A stretch of 64,000 nt of DNA from Pseudomonadales bacterium (GTDB lineage: Bacteria > Pseudomonadota > Gammaproteobacteria > Pseudomonadales > Halieaceae), in contig JACKNO010000003.1 in the NCBI GenBank assembly GCA_024234815.1, positions 372,001 to 436,000 of the forward strand. The letters run 5' to 3'. The notes below the pieces were generated by a model, which worked only from the letters and a program-made list of their open reading frames with translations, was not told the DNA's origin and did no database searches. The translations under genes and the position numbers were made by a program. Shown here piece after piece: positions 52,301 through 62,933 of this stretch (position 1 is its first letter; every line of letters begins with the position of its first letter).

Positions 52301-53162
52301 CCTCTACCCAGAAAGGCGAGCCGGGGTAGTTGGGCCCCGGGTGGGCCTGACCTTGTGCGTCATAGGCGCGGCGATCGAGCGCATCGTGGATGCCGGTAAT
52401 CTGGTCGACCACGTCGCCCTTGTGGGCATCTATAAAAACAAACTCGCGAATCGAGATGTCCGTATTGCGGACTTCCACGCGGTAAACGAGATGATCGCGG
52501 CCCGGTACGCCCTGCAACTGGCCTGCGCGAAATACCATCAATTCGGTGGAGACCGCTTTCAAATCCTCGTGGTTTTCATCGCCCGACGCGCCGACCTTGC
52601 CGGCCACCTTGCGATTGGTATTGCCGTTTGCGGCCTGCTGCCTCATTACCTGGCGAACCGCCTGCCCGGCGGCATCCGCCGCTGCGAGATTCGGAGTTGT
52701 GTTTACATCGATATCGGTTATAAACCTGCCGTTGGCGGCATACAGGCGACCATTCCTGTCAAAGTGCACCTTGACCTGACTGCCGAACACCGGCAGACCT
52801 TCATGGACCTGATTGAAAATGGCATGTTCTGCTCCCTGAGCATCCTTACTCGCAGGCAGCGCCTGCAGCTGGGTATTCAGGTCGTCAATCCCGAAAGCGG
52901 CGCCGTAGGTGCGCAAAAATGCCGTCGCCCGGGCTTTCGCAGCCCTGTCCGGATTTGCGATAGCGGCACGGAGCTGGGGCGCCGCCGGGGGCACGCGCAT
53001 GAAGGTCGCCTGGCCGGTAGCCTGATCAACGGTAATCGCCGCGCCGGTATCGACCTGCAGCTTCCGAAGGGCCTCGGGCTGCACAGTAATTGCCTGGGCA
53101 GACAGCGTGAATGAGCCCAGAACGAGGGCGAGAATTGCAGAGCGATTTGAAACGGTGCTCAT
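49368..53162 (-). CDS. Secreted M4 (thermolysin-family) metalloprotease with C-terminal repeats and dockerin-like tail
   Basis: 1264 residues from the ATG at 53162, which has GGAGA 10 bases upstream. Signal peptide 1-24 (ALVLGSFTLSAQA), FTP/PepSY propeptide (about 25-240) and M4 catalytic domain with zinc motif TAHEWGHAYTEY (about 363-374) and downstream glutamate in NESYSDIWGE (about 389-398). The C-terminal half has beta-sandwich CUB/MAM-like modules, a DUF4215/Myxococcus-type cysteine repeat (CGDSILDIGETCDDGN...GDGCSAVCQ) and a final domain with two calcium-loop-like motifs, DIDGNGSVDRVDIG and DNDGNGTIEVSDA, i.e. dockerin type I-like. Probably secreted and surface-attached. Confidence 0.93.
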   Translation of the reverse strand: MSTVSNRSAILALVLGSFTLSAQAITVQPEALRKLQVDTGAAITVDQATGQATFMRVPPAAPQLRAAIANPDRAAKARATAFLRTYGAAFGIDDLNTQLQALPASKDAQGAEHAIFNQVHEGLPVFGSQVKVHFDRNGRLYAANGRFITDIDVNTTPNLAAADAAGQAVRQVMRQQAANGNTNRKVAGKVGASGDENHEDLKAVSTELMVFRAGQLQGVPGRDHLVYRVEVRNTDISIREFVFIDAHKGDVVDQITGIHDALDRRAYDAQGQAHPGPNYPGSPFWVEGNPLPTGTTEADNMIYASGETYDLFINAFMRDSFDGLGGVMDAIFNRGDACPNASWNGTYISFCPNVTSDDVTAHEWGHAYTEYTNNLIYQWQSGALNESYSDIWGETVDLINGRGTDSPGGLRSDGSCSIYGPGASGDNSYRWVMGEDATGFATPIRDMWTPTCGGDPGKVSDAQYYCLTGDQGGVHYNSGVPNHAYALMVDGGNYNGFAVAGIGLTKAAHIHWGAQNMLTPSSNFIDHADALDASCSALIGADLADLGDGSVSGEVIDQGDCDQVAAAIAATELRTPPAQCGFEPMLEPDAPALCEALGTVQTIAFEDFEGGLPAGWTVSSHDVANPASFDNPGWDVVGGLPAGAAGNLAAFAPDLNTGDCALDTEAGAVALDSPVIALPLNEVPRVAFDHWVATESGWDGGNLKVSVNGGPWTVVPGASYSFNPYNSSINGGGNDNPLAGEQGFTGTDGGANSGSWGQSQVNLLGVALPGDSVQLRFDLGVDGCSGIIGWYVDSVQVYSCSDEQLGVCGDSILDIGETCDDGNAASGDGCSAVCQVESGFSCSDPIPPGMNSNALVDGSFEAGPFGGTWNEFSSNFGTPICDVASCGTGTGTGPSDGTYWTWFGGIAAIEEGSVSQSVTIPATATTLVFDLEQIACDSGDDYMEVTVDGAQVYLTDGNSPLCGQLGYTQQAVDIKAYADGGVHTIEFHSEIFATNGGGSNFFVDKAIVSDNLATPPVPSMCSPIETDLACNAGPVGFEEGIGGGWSVVDNEGTGVIWTSIGNSGIGGNYTSTGDAASVSSDAAGVAEFDTELRSNSFSLATATSASLDYLVNYQNYANLDFLDVDVSVDGGTTWTNALSWNEDHPVNGLFNAPGEAVSIDLSAYLGEANVQVRWHYYDPNTDDYDWYAQVDDVALTCDEAPQLQCDIDGNGSVDRVDIGLITAARNEPALPGDLRDNDGNGTIEVSDARQCTLLCTLPRCTPVP

Positions 53163-53323
53163 ATTCGTGTTCTCCATCAGATAAGGTCTGACCGCAACCA
53201 AAATTATATTTATACATTGCGCTGGCAATACTGCCGTCAACGACTCAAGAGAACCGAAACCACACGAGCTCTCTTCACCTGGGCTTCACCTGAACAAATG
53301 CGGCTTTAACCGCCACACCACAA

Positions 53324-53351
53324 AAGCCGCACCCCCAGAAGGGGGCGCGGC
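53324..53351 (-). terminator. Hairpin after the PEP-CTERM gene
   Basis: GCCGC-A-CCCCC-AGAA-GGGGG-C-GCGGC (53326-53351) followed on the minus strand by a short U run. Probable terminator. Confidence 0.6.
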
Positions 53352-53360
53352 GACCATGGC

Positions 53361-53981
53361 TTAAGCTTGAGAAACTTTTTTCCTGGAAAAACCGAGCGCC
53401 GCCAAGCCCAGGCCCAACAGCATCAAAGTGGCTGGTGTCGGCACACCCTGCGCGCGCTCCACGTTGATCTCTCCGGAAACCGTGTCAACAGCCAGTGTGT
53501 TGCCTTCCGCATCGGACACATCGTTAATGAACAGGTCGATATCACTCACGCCCTGCGCTATCGCGTTAAAGCCGATTGTGAAAAGCAGGAACGTATCCGG
53601 CTGCAGTGCATCGAGATCGGCAACAGTGTCGAAGGACACTTCGAACACGTTTACGGGGTTGGCTCCGAATACTCCCTGAAGAGACCCTAACCCCAGAACG
53701 TCAAGCCCGGAACCAAATGTGACAGTTGACGCGCTGAGGATTGCTGAATCGAACAGCACATCGAGGTCAAACGCGCCGATTGAGGGGGCAGTACCTGTTC
53801 CCAGGCCACTGGCGATCACGTCGACGAACACACTGTCACCCACGTTTACGGTTTGTGTCGACGGACTGACGCTGATCATAACAGCGTTGACACTGAGGCT
53901 GACGAAAAGGAGCATGACAGCCGCCAATCCGGAGGCGGCCTGCTTTTTCAGGTATTGCCGAACTACAGTTGCGTATTCCAT
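53361..53981 (-). CDS. Cohesin-like PEP-CTERM surface protein
   Basis: 206 residues from the ATG at 53981. Signal peptide about 15-34 (LAAVMLLFVSLSVNAV). Residues about 36-170 look like a cohesin-type beta sandwich (VSPSTQTVNVGDSVFVDVIASGL, IGAFDLDVLFDSAIL). The tail VPTPATLMLLGLGLAALGFSRKK is a PEP-CTERM sorting signal variant: a short P-rich motif, membrane helix and basic end, processed by exosortase in organisms with extracellular polysaccharide. It lies beside a protease with a dockerin-like tail, suggesting a cohesin-dockerin pair (inference). Confidence 0.88.
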   Translation of the reverse strand: MEYATVVRQYLKKQAASGLAAVMLLFVSLSVNAVMISVSPSTQTVNVGDSVFVDVIASGLGTGTAPSIGAFDLDVLFDSAILSASTVTFGSGLDVLGLGSLQGVFGANPVNVFEVSFDTVADLDALQPDTFLLFTIGFNAIAQGVSDIDLFINDVSDAEGNTLAVDTVSGEINVERAQGVPTPATLMLLGLGLAALGFSRKKVSQA

Positions 53982-54150
53982 GTTTATTCTTCCCAAGTTT
54001 GTTATTAATACGGACCAAAAACCACTGACGTTGATAAAAGCAATAAACGTACCAAGAAATTTTTGTGACCCAGTTTCAATATCTTACAAATTTTCGCGTC
54101 CGCCTGATTTCCCAATATGTAAAATTTTCTGACAAACATAACCTGAAATA

Positions 54151-54190
54151 AAAAAAGGGTATGTACCTCGCGGTGCATACCCTTCTCTTT
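54151..54190 (-). terminator. Terminator of the pnp operon
   Basis: AGGGTATGTACC-TCGC-GGTGCATACCCT (54156-54183), a 12-bp stem with one wobble, with a run of A on the left, i.e. U run after the hairpin on the minus strand. Confidence 0.88.
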
Positions 54191-54257
54191 ATAGGGCTGC
54201 CAGTGAGCAACCCCTGTTTACCGCTGTTGCGACCCCGCCTGTCGGCGAGGCTGGTTT

Positions 54258-56384
54258 TTACTCAGCGCTTTCCTCGACGGGGGCCTCATCGGCCTGGCCA
54301 TCATCGTCCAGCAACTCCTTGATGGAGAGCTTGATACGACCACGCTGGTCCACATCCAGGACTTTTACCTGGACTTCCTGGCCTTCTTTCAGATGGTCGG
54401 ACACATTTTCCACACGCTCATTGGCGATCTGCGAAATGTGCACCAGGCCATCCTTGCCGGGCAGGATATTGACGAAGGCACCGAAATCAACGATTCGAGC
54501 CACGGTGCCCGTGTAGACGGCACCCACTTCGGCCTCGGCTGTGATTTCCTCGATCATGGCCACCGCGGCATCGCGCGCCGCCATGTCCTGGCCGAACACG
54601 CGGACCGTACCGTCATCATCGATATCGACTGTAGCGCCGGATGCTTCGGTAATGGAGCGAATAGTTGCACCGCCCTTGCCGATAATGTCGCGGATCTTGT
54701 CGGAATCGACTTTCAGCGTAACCATGCTGGGCGCGTTCTCGGACGTAACAGTGCGGGCTGTCGCCAGCACGGCATTCATCTGGCCGAGGATGTGCAGGCG
54801 CGCAGTCTGTGCCTGCTGCAGGGCGACTTCCATGATCTGCTCGTTGATACCCTGGATCTTGATGTCCATCTGCAGGGCGGTTACGCCCTCGGCGGTACCA
54901 GCCACCTTGAAGTCCATATCACCCAGATGATCTTCATCGCCCAGGATGTCGGTCAGGACCGCAAACTGGTTGCCTTCCTTTACCAGTCCCATGGCGATAC
55001 CCGCAACCGGCGCCTTGAGGGGCACACCGGCAGCCATCAGGGCCAGGGAGCCGACGCAGACGGAAGCCATCGAGCTGGAACCGTTTGATTCGGTGATTTC
55101 CGATACCACACGAATGGTGTAGGGGAAGTCATCCGCCGACGGCAATACCGCACCCAGACTGCGACGGGCAAGGCGCCCGTGTCCAACTTCGCGCCTGCCG
55201 GTAAAACCAACCCGACCGGCCTCGCCTACCGAGTAGGGAGGAAAGTTGTAGTGCAGCATGAAAGGGTCCCGACGCTCGCCTTCCAGTGCGTCAATAATTT
55301 GCGCATCGCGGGTTGAACCAAGGGTGACTGCGCCAATCGCCTGGGTTTCACCGCGGGTGAACAGTGCGGAACCATGTACTTTCGCCAACAGGTCAACTTC
55401 GCAGGCGATGGGCCGTACAGTGCGGTTGTCGCGACCGTCGATGCGGGCTTCGCCGGCGAGGATGCGCTTGCGCACGAGGCTCTTCTCGACGCTCTTGAAC
55501 ACTTCCTTGACCTCGTCCGCAGACGGGCCGCCTTCAACTGCAAGCGCCTCGAGGCAGGCGCTGCGGATTGCGCCGACACGCTCGTAGCGGGCCGCTTTGT
55601 CGGTGATGCGGTAAGCATCGCCCAGTTCGGCTTTGGCCTGATTTTCAACCGCGGCTACCAACTCCGCGTTGACGGCATCAGCTACCCACTCCCAGCGCGG
55701 TTTGCCGGCTTCGGCGACCAGTTCGTTGATAGCCTGGATAACAACCTGCATCTCCTGGTGTGCGAACAATACCGCACCGAGCATCTGGTCTTCGGTCAGT
55801 TCCTTCGCCTCGGACTCAACCATCAAAACCGCGTCCTGGGTTCCGGCTACAACCATATCGAGCTTGCTGTCAGCCAGTTGCGGGTAAGTTGGGTTCAGCA
55901 TGTAGCCATGCTCTTCGGAGAAGCCAACGCGAGCGCCACCGATAGGCCCATTGAACGGGCAACCGGAAATCGCCAGGGCGGCCGAGGTTCCGATCATTGC
56001 GGGGATATCCGGATCAATATGCTTGTCCGCGGACATCACTGTACAGATGACCTGCACCTCGTTCATGAAGCCTTTCGGGAACAGGGGGCGGATAGGACGG
56101 TCGATCAGGCGCGAGGTAAGGGTTTCCTTTTCACTGGGACGCCCTTCACGCTTGAAAAAACCGCCCGGGATTTTACCCACGGCATAGGTCTTCTCTGTGT
56201 AATGCACGGCCAGCGGGAAGAAGTCCCTGCCCTCGCGCTGGGTTTTTTCCGCGACCACGGTGCACAGCACCGAGGTATTCTCGACCGTGACGAGCACTGC
56301 GCCGGAAGCCTGCCTGGCAATACGGCCGGTTTCCAGAGTGACTGTCTGGCCACCATACTGGAATGTTTTAGTTACTGGATTCAC
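54258..56384 (-). CDS. pnp: Polynucleotide phosphorylase
   Basis: 708 residues. Two RNase PH domains ([11 protein letters not shown] near 55; the second with FPPYSVGE and [21 protein letters not shown] near 435-460), KH domain with [15 protein letters not shown] (about 560-574) and S1 domain ([33 protein letters not shown]). Degrades RNA 3'-5' in the degradosome. Directly downstream of rpsO, with a strong hairpin in its leader. Confidence 0.98.
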   Translation of the reverse strand: MNPVTKTFQYGGQTVTLETGRIARQASGAVLVTVENTSVLCTVVAEKTQREGRDFFPLAVHYTEKTYAVGKIPGGFFKREGRPSEKETLTSRLIDRPIRPLFPKGFMNEVQVICTVMSADKHIDPDIPAMIGTSAALAISGCPFNGPIGGARVGFSEEHGYMLNPTYPQLADSKLDMVVAGTQDAVLMVESEAKELTEDQMLGAVLFAHQEMQVVIQAINELVAEAGKPRWEWVADAVNAELVAAVENQAKAELGDAYRITDKAARYERVGAIRSACLEALAVEGGPSADEVKEVFKSVEKSLVRKRILAGEARIDGRDNRTVRPIACEVDLLAKVHGSALFTRGETQAIGAVTLGSTRDAQIIDALEGERRDPFMLHYNFPPYSVGEAGRVGFTGRREVGHGRLARRSLGAVLPSADDFPYTIRVVSEITESNGSSSMASVCVGSLALMAAGVPLKAPVAGIAMGLVKEGNQFAVLTDILGDEDHLGDMDFKVAGTAEGVTALQMDIKIQGINEQIMEVALQQAQTARLHILGQMNAVLATARTVTSENAPSMVTLKVDSDKIRDIIGKGGATIRSITEASGATVDIDDDGTVRVFGQDMAARDAAVAMIEEITAEAEVGAVYTGTVARIVDFGAFVNILPGKDGLVHISQIANERVENVSDHLKEGQEVQVKVLDVDQRGRIKLSIKELLDDDGQADEAPVEESAE

Positions 56385-56412
56385 AATTTTTCTCCAATTC
56401 TTTTATATGAAT

Positions 56413-56460
56413 ACCGGGTCGCCAGCCGAGGGGCTCCGTAGCCCCTCCTGGCGACCCGGT
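56413..56460 (-). promoter_or_regulatory. 48-nt hairpin in the rpsO-pnp leader
   Basis: ACCGGGTCGCCAG (56413-56425) pairs perfectly with CTGGCGACCCGGT (56448-56460), enclosing GAGGGGCT-CCGT-AGCCCCTC, with only a 2-base bulge. In E. coli, RNase III cuts a similar hairpin in the pnp leader and so lets PNPase repress itself (knowledge). It has no U run, so processing is more likely than termination. Confidence 0.7.
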
Positions 56461-56472
56461 TTCGGGTGTAGC

Positions 56473-56742
56473 TTATCGACGCAGACCCAGTCGCTTGATC
56501 AGGTTGGTATAGCGCGTGACATCCTTGCGCTTCAGGTAGTCCAGCAGTTTGCGGCGCTGGTTTACCATGCGGATCAAGCCGCGGCGGGAATGGTGATCAT
56601 GCTTGTGTGACTGGAAGTGCCCCTGCAGCTGCTCAATATTCGCGGTCAGCAGCGCTACCTGTACCTCAGGGGAACCCGTGTCACCTTCACCTACCTGATA
56701 CTCTTTTACGATTTCTGCCTTGCGTTCAGCGTTTAAAGCCAT
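56473..56742 (-). CDS. rpsO: 30S ribosomal protein S15
   Basis: 89 residues, the standard length. [51 protein letters not shown] are characteristic. Binds 16S rRNA centrally; in E. coli represses its own mRNA. Confidence 0.99.
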   Translation of the reverse strand: MALNAERKAEIVKEYQVGEGDTGSPEVQVALLTANIEQLQGHFQSHKHDHHSRRGLIRMVNQRRKLLDYLKRKDVTRYTNLIKRLGLRR

Positions 56743-56794
56743 GTTGATTTCCTCTGGTTGAATCTGCCCGGGGTAGTACTGCTACCCTACGTTT

Positions 56795-56832
56795 AAAAAA
56801 GAGCCTGTCCGTGCAGATTTACAGACAGGTTC
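56795..56832 (-). terminator. Hairpin with U run after truB
   Basis: GAGCCTGTC (56801-56809) and GACAGGTTC (56824-56832) form a 9-bp stem with one wobble; the minus-strand transcript then reads UUUUUU. It may be a partial terminator inside the operon. Confidence 0.7.
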
Positions 56833-56835
56833 GCG

Positions 56836-57765
56836 TTACCCTCCGGTAACTATCAGTCGACGCGGCGCCACGCGCCCATCGTCCAATATTTCTCCAATCC
56901 CCAGAAACTCACCGGTCTCCAGGGCGACGCGCACCATACCATCACAGGGCGCATTTGGCACCTGTACCGGCTGTCCCTGGCGCATATAGAAGCCACCGGA
57001 CGCGCTGAGGCGGACCAGTGGCAAACCCTCTACAGCGGCATCGGCGCTCAGCAGCAGGGCGTCCATATCCGCAATACGATCATTAGCGTGCAGCGCCTCC
57101 AGCGTAGCCAGGGTGACACAGTCCGCGACCCCGAAATTGCCTGCCCGGGTACGCCGCAGGCGGGTCACGTGCCCGCCGCACGCCAGCGCCTTGCCCAGGT
57201 CCTCGGCAATGGAGCGCACATAGGTTCCCTTGCTGCACTCGAGGTAAATGTCCACCTCTGGCTGGCTGCCGGCGCGAAAGGCGCGCAGCTCAAGTCGTTT
57301 TATGACAACGCTTCGTGCCTTGCGTTCCACTTCCTTTCCCTGGCGCGCCAGCTTGTACAGCGGCTGGCCCTCGTGTTTCAGCGCTGAGTACATGGAGGGG
57401 ACCTGCTCGATCTCCCCACGAAAAGCCTCCAGTGCCGATGCCACATCCGCCTCGTTCAGATGCGAGGCATCCACGGTCTCCAGGACCTGCCCCTCGGCGT
57501 CACCGGTGGCGGTGGCGACGCCCAGCATGAAGGTGCTCTCGTAGGCCTTGTCCGCATCCAGTAAAAACTGGGAGAACTTGGTAGCCTCGCCGAAGCACAG
57601 GGGCAACACGCCTGTGGCCAGTGGGTCCAGGCTGCCTGTGTGTCCCGCCTTGGCGGCGCCGTAAAGGCGCTTGGCCACCTGTAGCGCGCGGTTCGAACTC
57701 ACCCCCTGGGGTTTGTCGAGTAGCAGAATACCGTCGAGCGGGCGCCCCCGGCGCTGCCTGCCCAC
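56836..57765 (-). CDS. truB: tRNA pseudouridine-55 synthase
   Basis: 309 residues beginning with GTG, two bases after the rbfA stop codon. LLLDKPQGVSSN (about 14-25), AGHTGSLDPLATGVLPLCFGEATKF (about 36-60, catalytic Asp) and GTYVRSIAEDLG (about 182-193). Makes pseudouridine in the T-loop of tRNA. Confidence 0.98.
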   Translation of the reverse strand: MGRQRRGRPLDGILLLDKPQGVSSNRALQVAKRLYGAAKAGHTGSLDPLATGVLPLCFGEATKFSQFLLDADKAYESTFMLGVATATGDAEGQVLETVDASHLNEADVASALEAFRGEIEQVPSMYSALKHEGQPLYKLARQGKEVERKARSVVIKRLELRAFRAGSQPEVDIYLECSKGTYVRSIAEDLGKALACGGHVTRLRRTRAGNFGVADCVTLATLEALHANDRIADMDALLLSADAAVEGLPLVRLSASGGFYMRQGQPVQVPNAPCDGMVRVALETGEFLGIGEILDDGRVAPRRLIVTGG

Positions 57766-57768
57766 CGC

Positions 57769-58179
57769 CTACTGATCCTCTCCGGACTCTTCAGGCTCAC
57801 CGTCTCGCAAGCCCATGTGCCGGTCCGCATCGGTGGCCCGGCGGATAAGGTCTTCCAGGTGGCGCCCCTGGCCGACACTGCTGTCAAAGTAAAACCGCAA
57901 CTGCGGCACGCTGCGCATCTTGCTGTCCCGGGACAATTGGGAGCGCAGGAAACCCGCCGCTTTGTTGAGGGCCTCCCCGGTGTCACTGGCCTCTTCGCTG
58001 GAATCACAGCCAAGCACCGTAAAGTGGATCTTTGCGTGTCCGAGGTCCCTGCTGACGTTAACGCCGGTAATACTGACCATCCCCACACGGGGATCACGTA
58101 TTTCCTGCTGGATCAGCCCCGCCAGCTCCCGCTGGAGGTAATCCGCCACACGCTGGGTGCGGCTGTATTCTTTTGCCAT
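57769..58179 (-). CDS. rbfA: Ribosome-binding factor A
   Basis: 136 residues. [25 protein letters not shown] (about 9-33), [13 protein letters not shown] and [17 protein letters not shown] fit RbfA, a KH-type 30S maturation factor needed at low temperature. Confidence 0.97.
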   Translation of the reverse strand: MAKEYSRTQRVADYLQRELAGLIQQEIRDPRVGMVSITGVNVSRDLGHAKIHFTVLGCDSSEEASDTGEALNKAAGFLRSQLSRDSKMRSVPQLRFYFDSSVGQGRHLEDLIRRATDADRHMGLRDGEPEESGEDQ

Positions 58180-58207
58180 GTCAGCTCAGCGCCAATGATC
58201 TCGCCGC

Positions 58208-60877
58208 CTACAGGGAGCGGGCGATCTCCTTGACTTCATATACCTCGATCTTGTCGCCTACCTTCACATCGGTGTAGTTCTTCACGCCGATACCACACTC
58301 CATTCCGTTGCGCACTTCACTGGCGTCATCCTTGAAGCGTCTCAGGGATTCCAGCTCGCCCTCGTAAATCACCACGTTGTCGCGCAGCACGCGGATAGGC
58401 TTGGAACGATGCATCGTGCCTTCGATGACCATACAGCCGGCGATCTGGCCAAACTTGGGCGAACTGAACACGTCGCGCACTTCAGCCACACCCAGGATTT
58501 CCTCGCGGCGCTCCGGCGACAACATACCGGTCAGGGCCGCCCTGACATCGTCGATCAGGTTGTAGATGATGTTGTAGTAGCGCAGGTCCACGCCTTCTTT
58601 CTCCAGCAGCCTGCGCGCGGCGCCATCGGCGCGGACGTTGAAGCCAAAGACCACCGCCCCGGATGTCACGGCCAGGTTGACATCGGTTTCGGTGATTCCG
58701 CCGACGCCGCCCACCACGATATTCACCTGCACCTCGTCGTTACCCAGGTCCATCAGCGCAGTCTGGATGGCTTCGAGGGACCCGCGAACATCTGCCTTGA
58801 GCACGATATTGAGTGTTTTTCTTTCACCCGCAGTCATGCTCTCGAACATGTTGTCCAGCTTGGATGCCTGCTGGCGCTGCAGCTTGGTATCGCGGCTCTT
58901 GGCGTGACGGAAATCGGCGATCTCGCGCGCCCGTTTTTCATTTTCGACAACGGCAAACTGATCGCCCGCATCCGGGGTGCCGTTCAGACCAAGTATTTCC
59001 ACAGGGATGCTCGGGCCGGCCTCATCGATGGGCTGACCATTCTCATCCAGCATGGCGCGCACCTTGCCGAACTGGGTGCCGGCCAGCACCACATCGCCCC
59101 GGCGCAGCGTGCCAGCCTGGATAAGTACCGAGGCAACCGGGCCACGGCCCTTGTCGAGGCGGGATTCGATGACGATACCTTGCGCGGGCACATCTTTGGC
59201 CGCGGTCAGTTCCAATACCTCTGCCTGCAATAACACTGCGTCCAGCAATTCCGTGATGCCCTCGCCCGTGTGGGCGGAAACATTGATGAACTGGGTATCG
59301 CCACCCCACGCTTCCGGGATAACGTCCTGGGCGGAAAGTTCGTTCTTGACCCGCTCGGGGTCCGCGCCTTCCTTGTCAATCTTGTTCACCGCCACGATGA
59401 TGGGCACACCGGCAGCCCGCGCATGCTGCACGGCTTCAACGGTCTGGGGCATCACGCCATCGTCCGCAGCCACTACCAGGATAATAATATCCGTGCTCTT
59501 TGCGCCACGCGCCCGCATAGCGGTAAACGCGGCGTGACCGGGAGTATCGAGAAAGGAAATCATGCCGTGATCGGTATCGACGTGATACGCACCGATATGC
59601 TGGGTAATGCCGCCGGCCTCGCCAGAGGCTACCCGGCTCTTGCGAATGTAGTCCAGCAGGGAGGTTTTACCGTGATCGACATGACCCATAACAGTCACTA
59701 CCGGCGCCCTGACCTCCTGGGTGCCCTCCTGCTGGGAAAGGGTTTCCTCGAGCTTCTCTTCCAGTACATCGGCGCTGATCAGGCGGGGCATATGACCCAG
59801 CTCCTCAACCACGAGGATTGCGGTGTCCTGATCGATCATCTGGTTGATGTTGGCCATCACGCCGAGCTTCATCAACTCCCTGATCACCTCGCCTGCCTTT
59901 ACTGACATCTGCTGGGCGAGGGAGCCGACGGAAATCATGTCCCCCAGATCTACTTCGTGGACTATCTTCTCTGTGGGCATTTCGAATCCGTGCCTTGAGT
60001 GCTCTGCATGAGCAGCCTTGATTTTCTTGCGACCGCCGCGACGACGGGCAAGGCCGGACTCCGCCGCATCGAGATCTGTCAGTGACAGGTTGTGTCCACG
60101 CTTCTTGCCACGGGAAAGAGGGCCGGTGCGATCGAGCTTACCGCGATGCTTGCGCTTCTGCTCGTCATCCTGGCCGCCCGGGCGCACCTCGTGCAACCGC
60201 TTGGGCCGCTTGACTGGTTCTCTGCTGGTGTCCGGGGCCGTGGTGACCTGGGCTTCCTTCTTGCGACGCTCTTCTTCTTCCTTGCGTGCAGCTATGGCAG
60301 CCTGACGCGCCGCAGCTTCCTCGGCTTCCTTCAGTTTACGCCGTTCTGCCGCACGCTGGCGCAGTATTTCCGGATCGACGTTGGCGAGATCTTCCTCTTC
60401 TTCAACAAACTCCGGCTCCGCGGGCGCCTCTACAACCGGCGCTTCGATTACCTCTTCCACCGGCACTTCGGCCACTTCCGGTACCACGGCGCTTTCTGTC
60501 GGGGCAACTTGCTCGACTTCCGGTACCAGCGACCCCTCGGCTTGCTGCGCGGCGCTGGCTTCGGCGGCCAGTTCACTTGGGTCGCGTTTGACGTAGGTGC
60601 GCTTCTTGCGCACCTCTACATTAACCGTTTTCCTGCCCTGGGAACTTGAGGTCCGCAGGGTACTGAGAGTCTTACGCTTGAGGGTAATACGCCGTGGAGC
60701 CGCCTCGGACTCACCATGACTGCGCTTTAAAAAGGCCAGCAGCGTCTGCTTGTCCTCATCGGACACAGCTTCTCCCGCTTTGGAATGTGGCAAGCCCGCT
60801 TCTTTCATCTGCATCAACAGACGATCAACGGAAGCGCCCACCACCTCTGCGAGTTGCTGTACTGTCACCTGCGCCAT
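58208..60877 (-). CDS. infB: Translation initiation factor IF-2
   Basis: 889 residues. N-terminal IF2_N domain ([25 protein letters not shown]), a long charged linker rich in Glu/Lys/Ala (about 80-290), a second IF2_N-type domain ([23 protein letters not shown]), and the GTPase with [16 protein letters not shown] (about 396-411), DTPGHAAF and NKID. Positions initiator tRNA on the 30S subunit. Confidence 0.98.
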   Translation of the reverse strand: MAQVTVQQLAEVVGASVDRLLMQMKEAGLPHSKAGEAVSDEDKQTLLAFLKRSHGESEAAPRRITLKRKTLSTLRTSSSQGRKTVNVEVRKKRTYVKRDPSELAAEASAAQQAEGSLVPEVEQVAPTESAVVPEVAEVPVEEVIEAPVVEAPAEPEFVEEEEDLANVDPEILRQRAAERRKLKEAEEAAARQAAIAARKEEEERRKKEAQVTTAPDTSREPVKRPKRLHEVRPGGQDDEQKRKHRGKLDRTGPLSRGKKRGHNLSLTDLDAAESGLARRRGGRKKIKAAHAEHSRHGFEMPTEKIVHEVDLGDMISVGSLAQQMSVKAGEVIRELMKLGVMANINQMIDQDTAILVVEELGHMPRLISADVLEEKLEETLSQQEGTQEVRAPVVTVMGHVDHGKTSLLDYIRKSRVASGEAGGITQHIGAYHVDTDHGMISFLDTPGHAAFTAMRARGAKSTDIIILVVAADDGVMPQTVEAVQHARAAGVPIIVAVNKIDKEGADPERVKNELSAQDVIPEAWGGDTQFINVSAHTGEGITELLDAVLLQAEVLELTAAKDVPAQGIVIESRLDKGRGPVASVLIQAGTLRRGDVVLAGTQFGKVRAMLDENGQPIDEAGPSIPVEILGLNGTPDAGDQFAVVENEKRAREIADFRHAKSRDTKLQRQQASKLDNMFESMTAGERKTLNIVLKADVRGSLEAIQTALMDLGNDEVQVNIVVGGVGGITETDVNLAVTSGAVVFGFNVRADGAARRLLEKEGVDLRYYNIIYNLIDDVRAALTGMLSPERREEILGVAEVRDVFSSPKFGQIAGCMVIEGTMHRSKPIRVLRDNVVIYEGELESLRRFKDDASEVRNGMECGIGVKNYTDVKVGDKIEVYEVKEIARSL

Positions 60878-60936
60878 TCAGTAATCTCCTTGGTACCCTA
60901 ACTATTTGCCTTCACGCCATAAACATCAGCTGCTTA

Positions 60937-62427
60937 CTATTCCGCCTCGGCAAACCAGGGGGCTCTTGCGGTCATGATCAATGCGCCCGCCCGCTCTTCT
61001 GTCATATCCGGAATATCCATCAGATCGTCTACACCCTGCTCCGCCAGATCCTCCATGGTGACGATTTCGCGGCTGGCGAGAATGTAGGCCAGGTGACGAT
61101 CCATTCCGTCCATGGTGAGCAGGTCTTCCGCCGGCTCGCGTGCGCCCAGTTGTTCCTCGGAGGCTATCGCCTGGGTCAGCAGCGCATCCTTTGCCCGCGC
61201 GCGAAGTTCTTCGGCGATATCCGCATCAAAGCCTTCTATTGCCGTCATTTCCTGCAGCGGCACGTAGGCCACTTCTTCCAGCGTGGTAAATCCCTCTTCC
61301 ACCAGGATTTCCGCCACGTCCTCATCGATATCCAGCTGGTCCATGAAAAGCTGGATAACCTGCCCGGCTTCCGCCTCGTGCTTGTCGGCAGCTTCTTCCT
61401 TACTCATGACATTTATCGTCCAGCCGGTCAGCTCGCTGGCCAGACGAACATTCTGGCCTGAGCGTCCGATGGCCTGGGCAAGGTTGTCCTCGGATACGGC
61501 CACGTCCATTGTGCCGCTGTCCTCATCCACCACGATGGACTCAACCTCCGCCGGCGACATCGCGTTGATAACCAGCTGGGCGGGGTTGTCGTCCCACAGC
61601 ACGATGTCCACGCGCTCATTGTCCAACTCGTTGGAAACCGCCTGCACCCTGGAACCGCGCATGCCCACGCAAGCACCCACAGGATCAATACGCTGGTCGT
61701 TTGTTTTCACCGCGATTTTCGCGCGGGAACCCGGATCCCGGGCCGCGGCGCGAATCTGGATCACTTCCTCGGCTATCTCCGGCACTTCGATCTTGAACAG
61801 TTCAATAAGCATTTCCGGGCAGGAGCGGCTGAGAATCAACTGGGGACCGCGAGTCTCCTCGCTGATCTCCTTGAGAATCGCGCGCACCCTGTCGTTGACC
61901 CGAAACGTCTCCCGACCGACCAACTGATCACGCGGCAGCAAGCCCTCTGCATTATTGCCCAGATCGACGATGACGTTGTCGCGGGTTACTTTCTTCACGG
62001 TGCCGGCCACAAGCTGACCAACCTTGTCCATGTACTGCTCAACCACCTGGGCGCGCTCGGCGTCGCGCACGCGTTGCACGATGACCTGCTTTGCCGTCTG
62101 GGCGGCAATCCGCCCGAAACCGATATTCTCGACCTGCTCTTCGTGGATATCGCCGGGTTTCAGCGAAGGGTCCATTTCAATGGCTTCCTCGGTCGTCAAC
62201 TGCGTGCCGAGCAGCGCCATTTCATCGTCGGGCACTACAAGCCAGCGCCGCGTGGTGACATAGTCGCCAGTCTTGCGGTCGATAGCGACGACGATGTCCG
62301 CATCTTCCTCGTATCGCTTCCTGGTTGCCGTCGCCAATGCCAGCTCTATCGCCTCGAAGATGATGTCCTCGGACACCCCTTTCTCATTGGAAACGGCCTC
62401 GGCCACCAGCAGAATTTCCTTTGTCAT
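60937..62427 (-). CDS. nusA: Transcription termination/antitermination protein NusA
   Basis: 496 residues from the ATG at 62427 ([17 protein letters not shown]). N-terminal RNAP-binding domain, S1 domain ([21 protein letters not shown], about 133-153), KH domains with [14 protein letters not shown] (about 248-261) and [17 protein letters not shown] (about 320-336), and two acidic AR repeats at the C-terminus, as in gammaproteobacteria. Confidence 0.98.
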   Translation of the reverse strand: MTKEILLVAEAVSNEKGVSEDIIFEAIELALATATRKRYEEDADIVVAIDRKTGDYVTTRRWLVVPDDEMALLGTQLTTEEAIEMDPSLKPGDIHEEQVENIGFGRIAAQTAKQVIVQRVRDAERAQVVEQYMDKVGQLVAGTVKKVTRDNVIVDLGNNAEGLLPRDQLVGRETFRVNDRVRAILKEISEETRGPQLILSRSCPEMLIELFKIEVPEIAEEVIQIRAAARDPGSRAKIAVKTNDQRIDPVGACVGMRGSRVQAVSNELDNERVDIVLWDDNPAQLVINAMSPAEVESIVVDEDSGTMDVAVSEDNLAQAIGRSGQNVRLASELTGWTINVMSKEEAADKHEAEAGQVIQLFMDQLDIDEDVAEILVEEGFTTLEEVAYVPLQEMTAIEGFDADIAEELRARAKDALLTQAIASEEQLGAREPAEDLLTMDGMDRHLAYILASREIVTMEDLAEQGVDDLMDIPDMTEERAGALIMTARAPWFAEAE

Positions 62428-62455
62428 CTCAAGCCTCGCCTGTTCACTTTGGGCG

Positions 62456-62911
62456 TTAAATACCCGGTTGTATCCGCGCTTTATCAATAGCGCTGTGGGG
62501 CAACAGGTACTCGTGGTCGTCAACACGGATCACCACGTCCTCGCCCTCTATGCCTGTCAAAACACCCTTGAATTTGCGCCGTCCTTCATAGGGAACCCGC
62601 AACCGCAACTCCACTGTCTCCCCCACGTAGCCTGGATACTGGTCCAGCCTGAACAGCAAGCGGTCCATCCCGGGGGAGGAAACCTCCAGCGTGTATTCCC
62701 CGGTTATCGGGTCTTCCACGTCCAGCACGCTTCCCACCTGCTCGCTGACACTGGCGCAGTCATCGACGGTTATACCGTCCTCGGCGTCAATGTAGATACG
62801 CAGGATGCTGTGCCGCCCCTGCGACAGGTACTCGACGCCCCAGAGTTCAAAACCGAGGGCTTCCACGGTAGTGCGCAGCAAGTCTGTTATCTGCTGATCT
62901 TTAGTCGCCAT
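62456..62911 (-). CDS. rimP: Ribosome maturation factor RimP
   Basis: 151 residues from the ATG at 62911 ([28 protein letters not shown]). [11 protein letters not shown] (about 97-107) is the family signature. Needed for 30S assembly. An upstream in-frame ATG (MKKPLF...) lies inside the terminator hairpin and is unlikely to be used. Confidence 0.96.
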   Translation of the reverse strand: MATKDQQITDLLRTTVEALGFELWGVEYLSQGRHSILRIYIDAEDGITVDDCASVSEQVGSVLDVEDPITGEYTLEVSSPGMDRLLFRLDQYPGYVGETVELRLRVPYEGRRKFKGVLTGIEGEDVVIRVDDHEYLLPHSAIDKARIQPGI

Positions 62912-62933
62912 GGGCGGAAACTTTTCTCCACGT

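Noticed and set aside
51582..53114. 510-codon open frame on the plus strand across the M4 protease gene
   Set aside because: Antisense shadow; the minus-strand frame has signal peptide, HEWGH zinc motif and ordered domains.
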